Of a stretch of 64,000 nucleotides of DNA, positions 43,221-52,596 are shown in pieces. This stretch comes from Planctomycetota bacterium. GTDB taxonomy: Bacteria > Planctomycetota > Phycisphaerae > Phycisphaerales > UBA1924. Made by a program: the position numbers and the translations under genes. Below the pieces are notes generated by a model, which saw only the letters and a list, made by a program, of their open reading frames with translations, was not told the origin of the DNA and ran no database searches. The stretch covers positions 3,146,796 to 3,210,795 of the forward strand of contig CP053450.1 of assembly GCA_013285505.1 (NCBI GenBank), given 5' to 3'. How positions within the stretch are numbered: position 1 is the first letter of the stretch; the number at the start of each line of letters is the position of its first letter.

Positions 43221-45044
43221 ATGGCAACTCTCTACAAACGCGGCGGCAAGGGCAACTGGATCGCATCGTGGTACGACCACAGCGGGGTCCGGCGTAACCG
43301 ATCCACCCGCACGACCGACAAGCGCGCAGCCGACCGGATCGCGGGCAAGTGGGAAGCCGACAGCCTGCTCCGCAAGGAAGGGGTGATCGACCCCAAACTG
43401 GACAGCTACGCCAACCACAACCGAGTCCCGCTCTCCCAGCACGTAGACGACTACCTCGCCCACTGCGAGCGGGCCGAGCAAGCCCCCAAGGCGATCGCGG
43501 AGAAGCGGCGGCATCTGAAGCGGCTGCTTGCTGAGTCGGGCGTCTCGCGGCTCTCAGGGCTCTCTGCGGACAAGTTGGAGACGAACCTCGCGGCCATGAA
43601 ACTGGACGACAAGGCACCGAGGACGATCAACTTTCGGCGGCAGGTGGCGGTCGCGTTCATGAACTGGGCTCGCAAGACCGGGCGCATCGAGTCCAATCCC
43701 CTCGCGGTGGTCCCCCGGCTGGACGAATCCCGCGAACGTCGGCGCGTCCGACGCCCGCTCACCGACGACGAACTCGCCCGACTGCTTGCTGTCGCGGCCG
43801 AGCGTGGCCGGGCTGAGTGGTATCTGGCGGCGGCGTTCGCCGGGCTCCGCAAGGGCGACCTCCGGCGGCTCACCTGGGCGGATGTCGATTTCGCCGACGG
43901 GACACTGACGATCCGCCACGGCAAGGCCAAGCGGGTGGACACCATCCCGCTGCACCCCGAACTCGCAGCGGCTCTGAAGGCTCTCAAGGTCCGCGCTCGG
44001 GCTGTCCCGCTGGCGAAAGTGTTCCCGACCACTGTGACCGACGACACGCGGCTGAAGGACTTCCTCCGGGCCGGATTGGCGCGGGAAGTGATCGTGCGAG
44101 ACGACAAGGGCGAGCCGATCATGTTGGGCAAGGGCGACAAACGATCCCCACTTCGCCCCAAGACCCGGATCGACCCCACGGACGACGAAGGCCGCGTGAT
44201 CGACCTGCACGCGCTCCGCACGACGCTGGGAACCAACCTCGCTCGGGCGGGTGTGGCCCCGCAACTGGCGCAGCGGATCATGCGGCACGAGACCTACGCG
44301 ACCACTCTGAAGCACTACACGGTCCTGGGGCTCACGGACACCTCGCGGGCAATGAAAGCCCTGCCGGGCGTCTCACGCCCCGCAAGCGAGGCCCAGCGGG
44401 CAACAGGGACAGACGGGCGAGGCGACCGACACGACACCCCGGAGGGCGAACGACAGCGCGCACGACAGCGCGCGGAGCGCGCCGATGGGGAACAGGGCGC
44501 AACGGCAAGCACCCAGCCGATCGGCAGCGGTGAAGCAGACGACGGTGGTAAGGGGTTGGAAACCCAAAGCTTGCGCGACGGCGTGCGCCACAACGCGACT
44601 TCAGGAATCAATGGAGCGAAGGGGACTCGAACCCCTAACTTCCAGCTTGCAAAGCTGGCACTCTACCAGTTGAGTTACCGCCCCGAATGTGCGTGCTGCG
44701 GCATCCGCCCGCGACGGGCCAAGTGTAGGCCCGCGCCCATTCTGGTACGATCCCGCCGCACCCGAGATCCCCGCCGCACCAGAGGTCAAGGACACCACCC
44801 ATGCCCCAGCACGTCCATTCCGCCCGCCGCCTTGTCGCCCTCGCCGCGGCGATCACCGCTCCCGCGATCGTCGCCCCGACGCTCGCCGGGGACGACCTCG
44901 GCCGCCGGGCTCTCGACGCCATCCAGCCCGATGCGGCGGACGACCCGCAGGCCACTGAGACGGGCATCCTCGACCGCACCGCCGTCGAGTTCCGTGCGGC
45001 CGCGGAATACACCGGGAGCGCCGACCTCGATACCGGCGATGTGA
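43221..45044 (+). CDS. Tyrosine-type integrase of the element
   Basis: The open frame is 607 residues but the integrase core ends near residue 385. Catalytic residues are visible: Arg in FAGLRKGDLRRLTW (about 212), HALR (about 329-332), His in IMRHETY and the nucleophile Tyr in TTLKHYTV (about 365). An N-terminal AP2-like strand region and SAM-like domain precede it. Past residue about 400 it is Gly/Arg-rich linker, then reads antisense through tRNA-Ala and on into host sequence under the next gene; that part is not native. In the excised circle the frame would end differently. Adjacent to attR, as expected. Confidence 0.85.
   Translation: MATLYKRGGKGNWIASWYDHSGVRRNRSTRTTDKRAADRIAGKWEADSLLRKEGVIDPKLDSYANHNRVPLSQHVDDYLAHCERAEQAPKAIAEKRRHLKRLLAESGVSRLSGLSADKLETNLAAMKLDDKAPRTINFRRQVAVAFMNWARKTGRIESNPLAVVPRLDESRERRRVRRPLTDDELARLLAVAAERGRAEWYLAAAFAGLRKGDLRRLTWADVDFADGTLTIRHGKAKRVDTIPLHPELAAALKALKVRARAVPLAKVFPTTVTDDTRLKDFLRAGLAREVIVRDDKGEPIMLGKGDKRSPLRPKTRIDPTDDEGRVIDLHALRTTLGTNLARAGVAPQLAQRIMRHETYATTLKHYTVLGLTDTSRAMKALPGVSRPASEAQRATGTDGRGDRHDTPEGERQRARQRAERADGEQGATASTQPIGSGEADDGGKGLETQSLRDGVRHNATSGINGAKGTRTPNFQLAKLALYQLSYRPECACCGIRPRRAKCRPAPILVRSRRTRDPRRTRGQGHHPCPSTSIPPAALSPSPRRSPLPRSSPRRSPGTTSAAGLSTPSSPMRRTTRRPLRRASSTAPPSSSVRPRNTPGAPTSIPAM
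44452..44469. repeat. Candidate integrase arm-type site, right copy
   Basis: Identical to 34468-34485. It lies inside the integrase linker-coding region and contains two overlapping copies of CGACAGCGCG, 12 bp apart. Confidence 0.45.
44610..44663. repeat. attR, within the intact tRNA-Ala gene
   Basis: 54 bp identical to 34364-34417, comprising the 3' 52 nt of the tRNA plus two flanking bases. Integration rebuilt the complete tRNA at this side. Confidence 0.88.
44612..44684 (-). tRNA. tRNA-Ala (TGC)
   Basis: 73 nt on the minus strand. The acceptor stem GGGGCGG pairs with the 3' strand before A73 and contains G3-U70, the alanine identity pair. The anticodon stem CCAGC/GCTGG encloses loop TTTGCAA with anticodon TGC. 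The T-arm has GGTTCGAGTCC. CCA is not encoded. A -10-like TACACT lies upstream at 44727-44722 on the minus strand. Confidence 0.93.
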
Positions 45045-45793
45045 GCATCGCCCGGCTCGACACGGCCATCTCCACCCGCACCACGATCGGCGACCGCAGC
45101 GCCCTCTCGTTCCGCATCGGGTCGGAGTTCTCGTTCTACGACTTCGCCGATGTCGGGCCCTTCGGCGTCGGCGGCGGGATGGACTCGGGTGCCCGCTACG
45201 GCGTAGGCGCGACATTCAGCTCGCAGATCGACGACGAGTGGGGCTACTTCGTCGGCGGCTCGGTCATGGCCTCCCCCGGCGAGGGGGCTTCGTGGGGCGA
45301 CGCGATCACCGGCGGCGGCGTGGCCGGGTTCACCTACCAGCTCACCGATACGCTGCGCATCGGTGCGGGCGTCGGCGTCAGCTCACGTCTCGAGGACGAC
45401 GCCCGCGTCATTCCCATCCCCTCGCTCCAATGGCAGATCAACGAAGAGTGGCGTCTGGCCACCACCAGCCGCGGGCTCGGTGTCCGCGGGCTCGAGCTGA
45501 CCTACGAAGCCAACGAGTGGCTCACGCTCTTCGCCCTCGGCGGCTGGGCCTCCCGCGAATACCGTCTCGACGACAACGGCGGCCCCGCGCCCGACGGCGT
45601 TCTCCGCGACGAGCGTGTCCCGCTCTACGTCGGTGCGACGTTCAAGGCCGCCGAGAAGGTCACGATCGATCTTGGCGTCGGCGGGTCGGTCTGGTCGCAG
45701 TTCGAACTGCTGAACAGCGGCGGCACCGAGATCGCCGACAGCGACGCGGATCCGGCCCTCGGCGGCTGGATCGGTGCCACGGTCCGGTTCTGA
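44801..45793 (+). CDS. Outer-membrane beta-barrel protein (DUF6268-like)
   Basis: 330 residues with a signal peptide (about 1-29, ending TLAGD). The rest is built of alternating strands (SALSFRIGSEFSFYDF, YGVGATFSSQIDDEWGYFVGGSVM, LRIGAGVGVSSRLEDD, WLTLFALGGWASREYRLDD) and ends in an aromatic residue (GATVRF), as outer-membrane barrels do. Its function is unknown. It begins about 117 bp beyond the tRNA. Confidence 0.75.
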   Translation: MPQHVHSARRLVALAAAITAPAIVAPTLAGDDLGRRALDAIQPDAADDPQATETGILDRTAVEFRAAAEYTGSADLDTGDVSIARLDTAISTRTTIGDRSALSFRIGSEFSFYDFADVGPFGVGGGMDSGARYGVGATFSSQIDDEWGYFVGGSVMASPGEGASWGDAITGGGVAGFTYQLTDTLRIGAGVGVSSRLEDDARVIPIPSLQWQINEEWRLATTSRGLGVRGLELTYEANEWLTLFALGGWASREYRLDDNGGPAPDGVLRDERVPLYVGATFKAAEKVTIDLGVGGSVWSQFELLNSGGTEIADSDADPALGGWIGATVRF

Positions 45794-45834
45794 GCCGCCC
45801 CGCACGCCAGCACGCCCCCGCCCGACCAACGCAA

Positions 45835-45864
45835 GAGGGCTCGCACCGTCCGGTGTGAGCCCTC
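45835..45864. terminator. Hairpin between convergent genes
   Basis: A 13-bp stem, GAGGGCTCGCACC (45835-45847) with GGTGTGAGCCCTC (45852-45864), one G-T wobble, loop GTCC. It separates the barrel gene and the convergent cyclophilin gene. Confidence 0.75.
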
Positions 45865-45899
45865 CGCATCGGTCGTTGTTTGTCCGGAGTGGGCGCCGA

Positions 45900-46893
45900 T
45901 CAGCGTTCGGTGACCGCCGCGGGGCGCTCCAGCGGCGCATCCTCGGTGCCGAACGGCGGTGCGGGGATCGTCTTGGCCGACTGCAGCACCGGCGGATCGG
46001 CCGGGAAGTCCATGTCGTCGGTCTCTACCGTCTCGAGCGCCGTGATGACGTCCGCGCCCTCGACCGCCTGCGCGAACGAGCAGTACTGCGTGTCCAGGAA
46101 GCTGGTGCCCTCGCGGCTGAAGCACACGAAGACCTGGCCGCCGTTGGTGTCCGGGTTGCCGGTCCGGGCCATCGAGAGGACCCCGAAGTCGTGCGGCAGG
46201 TCCGAGGGCTCGAGATCGATAAACCGGCCGGGCCCGCCGCTGCCGGTCCCGGTCGGGTCTCCGACCTGGGCCATGAAGGGTGCCCGACCTGCGCGCGCGC
46301 CGATGATGCGGTGGAAGATGATGTCGGTGTAGTACCCGCCCTCGACGAGATCCACGAAGCTCGTCACGGTGTTGGGCGCCTTGTCAGGACGCATGCGGAA
46401 TCGGATGTCGCCGAGGCTGGTGGTCATCACCACCTGACGGTCCACCCACGCCCGCACGCCGGCGTAGGTCTTGGCCCTGGCCGACTGGGCCGGGAACGAG
46501 ACCGAGCGTCCGTCGGACCTGGCCAGATTGGGCGTGTTCATGGGGATCAGGACCACCGGCGCGCCGATGCCCTTGTCGTCAACCAGCAGCTGCGCATACA
46601 GGGTCTTGGGGTCGCCGGTCGTCCAGAGCACGGGGAAGAGCCCGGCCAGATCGACCGCTCCCTCGGCCGCGGCCGCGACCGCGACCTCGTCGCCGCTCGG
46701 CGCGTAGAGCCGCGATCTCCACATCGCCCGCCACGCCGTCGGGCATCTCGACCTGCATCGGGATGGTGCGCCCGATGCCGTAATACTCCCGGTGAGGCGT
46801 CAGCTGTGCAGCCGCCGTGCTCGCGAGCACGCCAACCACCGCCGCGGCCAGTGCCAAGGACCGATTTGTCGTCTTGTGGTGTCGGTTTGTCAT
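45900..46893 (-). CDS. Secreted cyclophilin-type peptidyl-prolyl isomerase, frameshifted
   Basis: About 330 residues after removing one base near 46709-46714. The signal peptide (SLALAAAVVGVLASTAAAQ) is in the first frame. The second carries the rest: a beta-rich N-terminal domain and a cyclophilin domain with TSLGDIRFRMRPDKAPNTV, YYTDIIFHRII, FMAQVGDPTGTG and GVLSMARTGNPDTNGGQVFVCFS. FHRII and the Q-V-G-D strand are the active-site elements, so it likely catalyses proline isomerisation in the periplasm. It converges with the barrel gene. Confidence 0.85.
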
Positions 46894-46970
46894 GCCCCGA
46901 CTGTAGTCGCAGCCTCAACCGTCCGGCAGGCCCGCCTCGCGGCCGACCCTTCAGGCGTTGCTGGCTCGAC

Positions 46971-47801
46971 CTAGCGGCCGGGCAGGATGACTTCGTTGGG
47001 CGTGTCGAACTGGTCCCACAGCGTGTCGAACTCGTACGAGTCCGACGAGTTCCCGCTGGCCATCTCGACGAAATCGCCGATCCGCCCGAGGGGGTCGGAC
47101 AGCCAGAAGAGCGACAGATCGGCCCGGAGCACGTTCAGACCGACCTTGTGGTTGTAGTCGAGGATCGACCGGAGCCCGTCCGACGCGATGGCCGACCGGC
47201 TCGGCTCGATGAAGGAGAGCCGCGTGGACCCGTTGGGCCCCATGCCGCGGTAGTGGTAGTTGCCCACGATCTCGCCGGAGGGCTTGCGCCACGACTCTGA
47301 CACATCACTGAAGTCGTAGTTGCCGTGGTGCGAGGGGCAGTAGAAGACCTCCTGCGAGGGGAGCATCTCTGTTTCGTACAGCAACCCGAGGCCGTCCCAC
47401 GTCGCGTCTGTCCGGCGTGCGAGGTTCCGGTTCAGCCGGAGGATCATCATGTCCTCCGGGGAGTAATCCACGTGGTTGTCCTTCTGCTGCGCCAGATCGA
47501 TGAAGACGCTGGTGGGGAGTTGGTCTCTCGACGCATCGGCGTACAAAGCGAGCCCCAGCCCGACCTGGCGCAGGTTTGACCGGCAGACCACTTGTCGGGA
47601 GATCTCCTGCACGCGGCCGAGCCCCGGCAACATGATGCCGATCAGCAGCACCACCACACCGATCGTGACCAGGACGTCGATCAGCGTGAACCCGCCGCGA
47701 GAACGCCGCCCGCAGGATCCGCAAACTTCTCCGTACCGCCACCGCGCACCGCAACCTCGGCGGCGTGCTCGGCGTACAGACTCGTCTCTGGGACCTGTCA
47801 T
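46971..47801 (-). CDS. DUF1559-like type II pseudopilin
   Basis: 276 residues. After a long basic leader with three CxxC-like pairs, the prepilin motif reads RGGFTLIDVLVTIGVVVLLIGIM, with Asp where Glu +5 is normal. The remainder has LRQVGLGLALYADASRDQLP, typical of this family after the helix. A Cys-containing QEVFYCPSHHG is in the middle. It is 77 bp downstream, in transcription order, of no other gene, so it may stand alone. Confidence 0.75.
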   Translation of the reverse strand: MTGPRDESVRRARRRGCGARWRYGEVCGSCGRRSRGGFTLIDVLVTIGVVVLLIGIMLPGLGRVQEISRQVVCRSNLRQVGLGLALYADASRDQLPTSVFIDLAQQKDNHVDYSPEDMMILRLNRNLARRTDATWDGLGLLYETEMLPSQEVFYCPSHHGNYDFSDVSESWRKPSGEIVGNYHYRGMGPNGSTRLSFIEPSRSAIASDGLRSILDYNHKVGLNVLRADLSLFWLSDPLGRIGDFVEMASGNSSDSYEFDTLWDQFDTPNEVILPGR

Positions 47802-48053
47802 AAGCTCTTCCGCGATGCGCGGGTGCTCCTCCTCTTCTATCGGTCCGGTGTATCAGTCTACCAGAGAACCCCCAACGAACGCAAGCCTATTCCCACGCCT
47901 CCAGCGGGCAATCGTCTCGCATAAGACCGAACAAATACCGTTCACAATTGGTGGATTCGCCAGATTCACGGTCGATTTCTGGGATCCTGAACACCCGATC
48001 TCCGTATAGATGACCACTCGTGCGGGGTGGGTTCTCCGCCCGGAGATCGTCAT

Positions 48054-48632
48054 ATGTCGGGCAAGGACGGACAAAGCGAGGTTGATCTGGATCTGATGCA
48101 GCGGGTCGCTGCGGACGACCAGAAGGCGGTCGAGGAGTTGTACGACCGGTTCGGTTCGTTGGTCTACCGGATGGCCTACCAGGCCATGCCCACGAGGGCG
48201 GACGCCGACGACGCGGTGCAGGAGGTTTTCGTCAGGCTCTGGAAGACGGCCGACAGGTTCGATCCCAAGCGGGCGGCGCTGGTGACATGGGTCATGCTCA
48301 TCTCACGCCGCCACCTGGTGGACCGCCTGCGGCGCAAACGGGCGCGGATCTCCGCCTCGAGCATGGAAGAATCGGCCGTCCGCGACGAGCGTCGCGATCT
48401 TGAGCCGATCGGTCAGGAAATCGAGCGGAACGAGCGTTTCGCTGAGGTAATGAAGAAGGTCGCCGATCTGCCGGCGTTACAACAGAGCGTGGTCACGAGG
48501 GCGTATCTCGGAGGCCAGACGCTGCGGCAGATCAGCGAAGAATTGGAAACGCCGCTGGGCACCGTCAAGTCGGCCTTGAGCCGAGCCTTGGTGCGACTCC
48601 GCGAGCGGACGGGCGAGGAGCTTTCGACATGA
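48054..48632 (+). CDS. ECF sigma factor (SigK-like)
   Basis: 192 residues. Region 2 is VEELYDRFGSLVYRMAYQAM ... DADDAVQEVFVRLWK, with core contacts and -10 recognition; region 4 is LPALQQSVVTRAYLGGQTLRQISEELETPLGTVKSALSRALVRLR with a clear HTH. The start at 48054 has GGAG about nine bases upstream. Its stop overlaps the next gene's ATG, which encodes its anti-sigma factor, the common SigK-RskA arrangement for envelope stress responses. Confidence 0.88.
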   Translation: MSGKDGQSEVDLDLMQRVAADDQKAVEELYDRFGSLVYRMAYQAMPTRADADDAVQEVFVRLWKTADRFDPKRAALVTWVMLISRRHLVDRLRRKRARISASSMEESAVRDERRDLEPIGQEIERNERFAEVMKKVADLPALQQSVVTRAYLGGQTLRQISEELETPLGTVKSALSRALVRLRERTGEELST

Positions 48633-49480
48633 CACAACGGGAACTGCTGGAGAACGCACTGCTGGATGCGCTCTCGCTGCTCGACGAAGAAGACTCCGCC
48701 GCGTTCAACGAGGCCTTCCACGCTGCGCCCCCGCACGTGCAGGCCCAGGTCCGGCGCGAGCAGACCCGCCTGGCGCGTCTGGATTCGCTCCTGCCCGACG
48801 TGACCGCCCCGGCCACGCTGCGGGCCCGTGTGCTCGCGGCCGTGCAGTCCGCGATGGCCGAGCGTCGGGCGCAGGACGCCCACGCCGCGGCTCCGCCTGG
48901 ACGACCCCGACACCATCGCCCGGCTCCCCCAGATGGCCCACCGTCGCAAGGTGGCCGCCGTCTGGCGTGCCGTTGCGGCTCGGGTGCCGCGGCCGCGATC
49001 GTGCTCGGCGTCACCGCCGTCCAGCTCCAGGGCCTGCTGCAGGACTTCCGCTCGCAGGAGGACGTCCTCGTCTCGGCGATCCGCGACAAGTTCGGCCCGG
49101 ACTACCTGATCCAGGCCCTCGTCGACGAGTCCACACAGCGCATCACGCTCGTCGGCAACGATTCCGGGCTGGGCAACGACTCGGGGCTCGCCAACCAGGC
49201 CAAGGCCGCGGTCTGGGTAAACCCCGACTGGCGTACCGCCAAGCTCTTCGGCATCAACCTCCCCGCGACCGAGGGCAGCCAGTACCGGCTCGTCGTCGTC
49301 GACGAAAACAACGTACCCGTGTCCATCGTCGCCGAGTTCACGTTCAACGGCGGCCTGCTCGACCGAGAGATCCCCGTCACTGTCAGCCTCGACGCCGACC
49401 GTCTCGCGATCGTCTCGGGAGGCGCTGCCACCACCGACGGCGTGCTCCTCGGCGTCCCGGGCGTGCTCGACGCCCACTGA
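48629..49480 (+). CDS. Anti-sigma factor (RskA-like), internal frame disturbance
   Basis: 283 residues as read. The N-terminal ASD-like part (ALLDALSLLDEEDSAAFNEAF) binds the sigma factor. Residues about 90-115 read as Arg/Pro/His-rich noise, while the next frame over the same bases (about 48895-48975) gives a sensible LDDPDTIARLPQMAHRRKVA and a basic helix. So two shifts probably cancel. A membrane helix (AAAAIVLGVTAVQLQ) follows, then a C-terminal RskA-type periplasmic domain with AKAAVWVNPDWRTAKLFGINLP and YRLVVVDE. It overlaps the sigma gene by 4 nt. Confidence 0.8.
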   Translation: MTQRELLENALLDALSLLDEEDSAAFNEAFHAAPPHVQAQVRREQTRLARLDSLLPDVTAPATLRARVLAAVQSAMAERRAQDAHAAAPPGRPRHHRPAPPDGPPSQGGRRLACRCGSGAAAAIVLGVTAVQLQGLLQDFRSQEDVLVSAIRDKFGPDYLIQALVDESTQRITLVGNDSGLGNDSGLANQAKAAVWVNPDWRTAKLFGINLPATEGSQYRLVVVDENNVPVSIVAEFTFNGGLLDREIPVTVSLDADRLAIVSGGAATTDGVLLGVPGVLDAH

Positions 49481-49635
49481 CCCGCGCCGGTGCTCGCACC
49501 CGCGAGCGGCAACCCATCGCAGAACCACAGCCCGACCGGTCCACCTCGCTCGCGCGACGCGGCCCTCCGGGCTATTTCTTTTGACTGTTCTCGGGGGTGC
49601 ACCGCTCCGGGCAAGCGCACTTGCACCGCCGGCGT

Positions 49636-51814
49636 TCAGGCGGCCTTGCTGCCCGAGCCGTCGCCGGGTGATTCGATGATCTTCTGGATCGGATCGACCC
49701 ATCGAGCATCCTCGAGGAGGTGGTCCACCGCTGTCGAGTTCTCGAACGCGGACTTGGTCTTGACCATCCGCCGCCAGATGCAGAACCACAGCGTCAGGCA
49801 GACGACGACCCCGCCGCCGAGACCGATCCCCGCGTACGCGAGCCTCGGGTCCTCGATCGGCTCGACCCCCGCGCGCACCGGCTCGGCGATCACCGTCGTG
49901 GACGACTCACTCCGTCGCTGGCGGAGCGAACTCGACTGCGCGACGAGGCTGGTCAGGTAGGAATCCAACGCCCGCGACGTGCTCTCTCGCCCGAGCCCTC
50001 GCAGCTCAAAGCTGATCCTGCCCGGCTCGGGCACAGACCACGTCATGTCCTGCTCGAGCTTCAGTTTGAGCGCCGCCGGCTGGGACAGCTCGACAAACCC
50101 GCGCTGCGCCAGCCGCTCTGCGGCCCGCGACATCAGCTGCGGATCCAGCAGCAGCTTCTCGTGAAACTCCTGCCAGGACTCGAGCGCTTCAGGCGTCGCC
50201 GCCGTCTCCGCAAACTCCGCGGCGAGCACCGCCGAGGCCGCGTAGCGTGCCGGGAACGTCCGCGTAACGACCGCCCAAGACAAGGCCGCGAGCACCGCGA
50301 TCGTGCCGAGCCCAAAAAACACCGTCGCCGCCGCTCCGGACCGTGACTTGGTCGAGAGCACCCGTTTGTGCGCGCGCTCGATCACCTCGCGGGCCTGCAC
50401 CAGCTCGCGCCGACGCGACAGCACGTCCTCGCACTGGGTCATCCGCTGTGCCAGGACCTCTTCAACCTGGTCCGCTTTCGCCGCATGCTCTCGGAGCAGC
50501 TTCCTCGCCCGCCGCATTCGCCGCCGGCGGAGGGCCGCTCGAGAGTCATCCCACGCAGCCGTCGCCGGCTCCGAGCCCGCGCTCTCGGCCTGCACCCGCA
50601 GCACGTCCCGTTCGCGGCTCCGCGTCGTCGAGCTGCTCGCGCAGCTCTGCGAGCTGTTCGGTCAATGCCGCGATCGAGCCGGCGACCCCGCCAGCATTGT
50701 CGAGCTCGGCATCGCGCTCGGCCAGGGCCTCCTGCAGCTCACCGATCCGGTCGGCCGCGAGGTCCAGCTTCTCCTCCATCTCCCGGACGTGCTCACGCTC
50801 GTGCTCCAGCGTGCTCGCCAGCTCCTGCCGCTCGGACTCGAGCTTCTGCACCGACTCACCCGCGGCGTGCGCCTCGGCCCGTTGTGCCTGGAGCGCCGCG
50901 CTCGACTCGCGCAGTGCCGCCGCCTCCTGCGTGAGTTGTTCCAGTTCGGCCTGCTGACGCTCCACGGTGCTCTCGAGCACCCGCGCGTTCTCCGCGGCCT
51001 CGGCGCTCGCCTGCGAGACAGACTGCTCCGCCTCGACCGCGCGGGCCTCCATCGCCTGCGCCAGTTGTTCCCACTCCTCTGCGCTCTGACTCGAAGCCTC
51101 CAGCGTCGCCGACAGCTCCGCGACACGCTCCCGAAGCTGTTCGGCCTCCGCGAGCTTCGACGCAAACCCGTCCATGGCCTCGCGGCTCAGCGCCAGGTCT
51201 TGCTCCGCGACACGGAGCCCCTCGGCCAGTTCTTCCGATCGACGCAACGCCTCGTCCCGTTCCTTCTGGAGCGACTGCGACGCGGCCGAAGCCTTTTCCG
51301 CCGCGGCTGCCTGCGCTGCGAGGCTCTGTTCGGCCACTGCCAGTTCGGAGCGCACCTGCGCAAGCTCGTCGGCCTCGTTCTGTTGCGCGTCGGCGACGCG
51401 AGCCTCCGCCGCCGCCCGCGCCTCTCGCTCGGCGAGGATCTCGCCCTCGGCCGCGTCGAGACGTTTCTTCAGTTCCTCGACCTGCTCGAGAGCCCCGTCC
51501 CGATCCGCCTGCAACTCCAGGGCGTCGGCCCGAGCCTTGGCCATCGCGTCCGCGTCCGCTTCCAGCTCATCGAGCCGGAGCTGCATCGCCGCGAGGCGGT
51601 CGTCGCGGGTCTTGATCTCGGCCTTGAACCGGGCCTCGGCCTCGACCCGCTCGTTGCGGACCTGCTTGAGGCGGTCCAGCGTCTGCGAGACCTCGGCGAG
51701 CGCGCGCTCGACCGCGGCGACGCCCGAGCGCCGACGCGGGGCACCTCCGCTCGGGCCGCTCCCCCCGGACGCGGCACCGCTCTCGGCCTTGCTCTCTTCG
51801 CTCCGAGACGCCAT
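49636..51814 (-). CDS. Long coiled-coil protein with Wzz-like C-terminal domain, frameshifted
   Basis: About 725 residues after removing one base near 50614-50622. Residues about 25-480 form one continuous Ala/Glu/Arg-rich coiled coil. The C-terminal 230 residues have a membrane helix (AATVFFGLGTIAVLAALSWAV), a periplasmic domain, and a second helix (LAYAGIGLGGGVVVCLTLWF) preceded by a Pro/Asp motif (EPIEDPRLAYAG), the layout of polysaccharide chain-length regulators (Wzz/GumC). The coiled coil would lie in the cytoplasm. AGGAG precedes ATG 51814. Combining a 450-residue coil with a Wzz-type hairpin is unusual. Confidence 0.65.
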
Positions 51815-52038
51815 CCAATCTCCTAAACAAAGCCCGAACCACTGATCGAGACGGGCCCTGCATCGCTCTATCGGTCGCCGGGGGCCCCGGCTCGATCCAG
51901 TCCGGGAACGCAGCGCGTCTTTCTGCAAACTGGGTGGAATGATCCGACCCTGTTCGTGGTACACTCTGCGAACGCTCAGGCCGGAAAGGCCGAAGGTGTA
52001 TCTGTTCGACCCACCGTCCATACCGAAGGAGTGATTTC

Positions 52039-52572
52039 ATGGAATTTGGCACCCTCTCGATTCTCAAGCCCCTCGTCGCTGTCGGTGCCCTCGCCGTGGG
52101 CGGCATGGGCGCGTACAACTTCGCGACCACCGGCTGCCTTCTCGGCTCCTGTGACGCCCCCGAAGCCACCGCGATGACCGCCGCCGCGACCCCGGTGGAG
52201 TCGTCCTGCTGCGCCAGCAAGCAGACCGCCGAGGCCACCCTCGTCGCCGACACCGCCGCCGAGGCTGACTGCGCCACCGAGTGCTCCGGCGAAGAGACCG
52301 CCGCCGAGCTGGCCAGCTTCGACTCCGGCATGACCGCCGAGACCTGCGAAGCGATGAAGGCCGCCTGCGACGCGATGGGCGAGTGCCCCGAGTCCATGAA
52401 GGCCGCCTGCGACGCCGCGGGCATGGACTGCCACGCCACCGCCGACGCCACCCTCGTCTCCGACACCGCCGAGGCCGAGTGCTCCGGCGAGACCGAGTGC
52501 GAGAGCAAGACCGAGTGCGAAGGCACCTCCGACGAGGTCGCCCAGCTCGAGACCGAGTCCACCGAGGGCTGA
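52039..52572 (+). CDS. Acidic Cys-rich protein of unknown function
   Basis: 177 residues with an N-terminal hydrophobic segment (PLVAVGALAVGGMGAYNF) and then a Cys-rich, Asp/Glu/Ala-rich tail. 14 Cys residues are counted, in pairs such as CLLGSC, SCC, CATEC and CDAMGEC, and MKAACDA(M/A)G is repeated. This suggests metal binding or disulfides, either lipid-free secreted or membrane-anchored. The 'GCLLGSC' near the membrane segment recalls small rhodanese/YtkL-like membrane proteins but I cannot assign it. AAGGAG precedes the ATG; a very strong terminator follows. Confidence 0.7.
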   Translation: MEFGTLSILKPLVAVGALAVGGMGAYNFATTGCLLGSCDAPEATAMTAAATPVESSCCASKQTAEATLVADTAAEADCATECSGEETAAELASFDSGMTAETCEAMKAACDAMGECPESMKAACDAAGMDCHATADATLVSDTAEAECSGETECESKTECEGTSDEVAQLETESTEG

Positions 52573-52596
52573 GTCCCCGGCTCGACAGCACAAGAC

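Larger units (their letters stand above)
34364..44663. mobile_element. Integrative element inserted in tRNA-Ala(TGC)
   Basis: The region is bounded by 54-bp perfect direct repeats (34364-34417 and 44610-44663) identical to the 3' part of the tRNA-Ala gene at 44612-44684. The integrase gene abuts the right repeat. Cargo, left to right: two small element-type proteins, a type IIG restriction-modification enzyme in reverse orientation, a winged-helix protein, three small HTH proteins, a primase/AAA protein, an XRE repressor and the integrase. No conjugation or capsid genes are visible, so it is a satellite-like or mobilisable element that replicates with its own primase. Unit length is about 10,246 bp. 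Confidence 0.88.
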
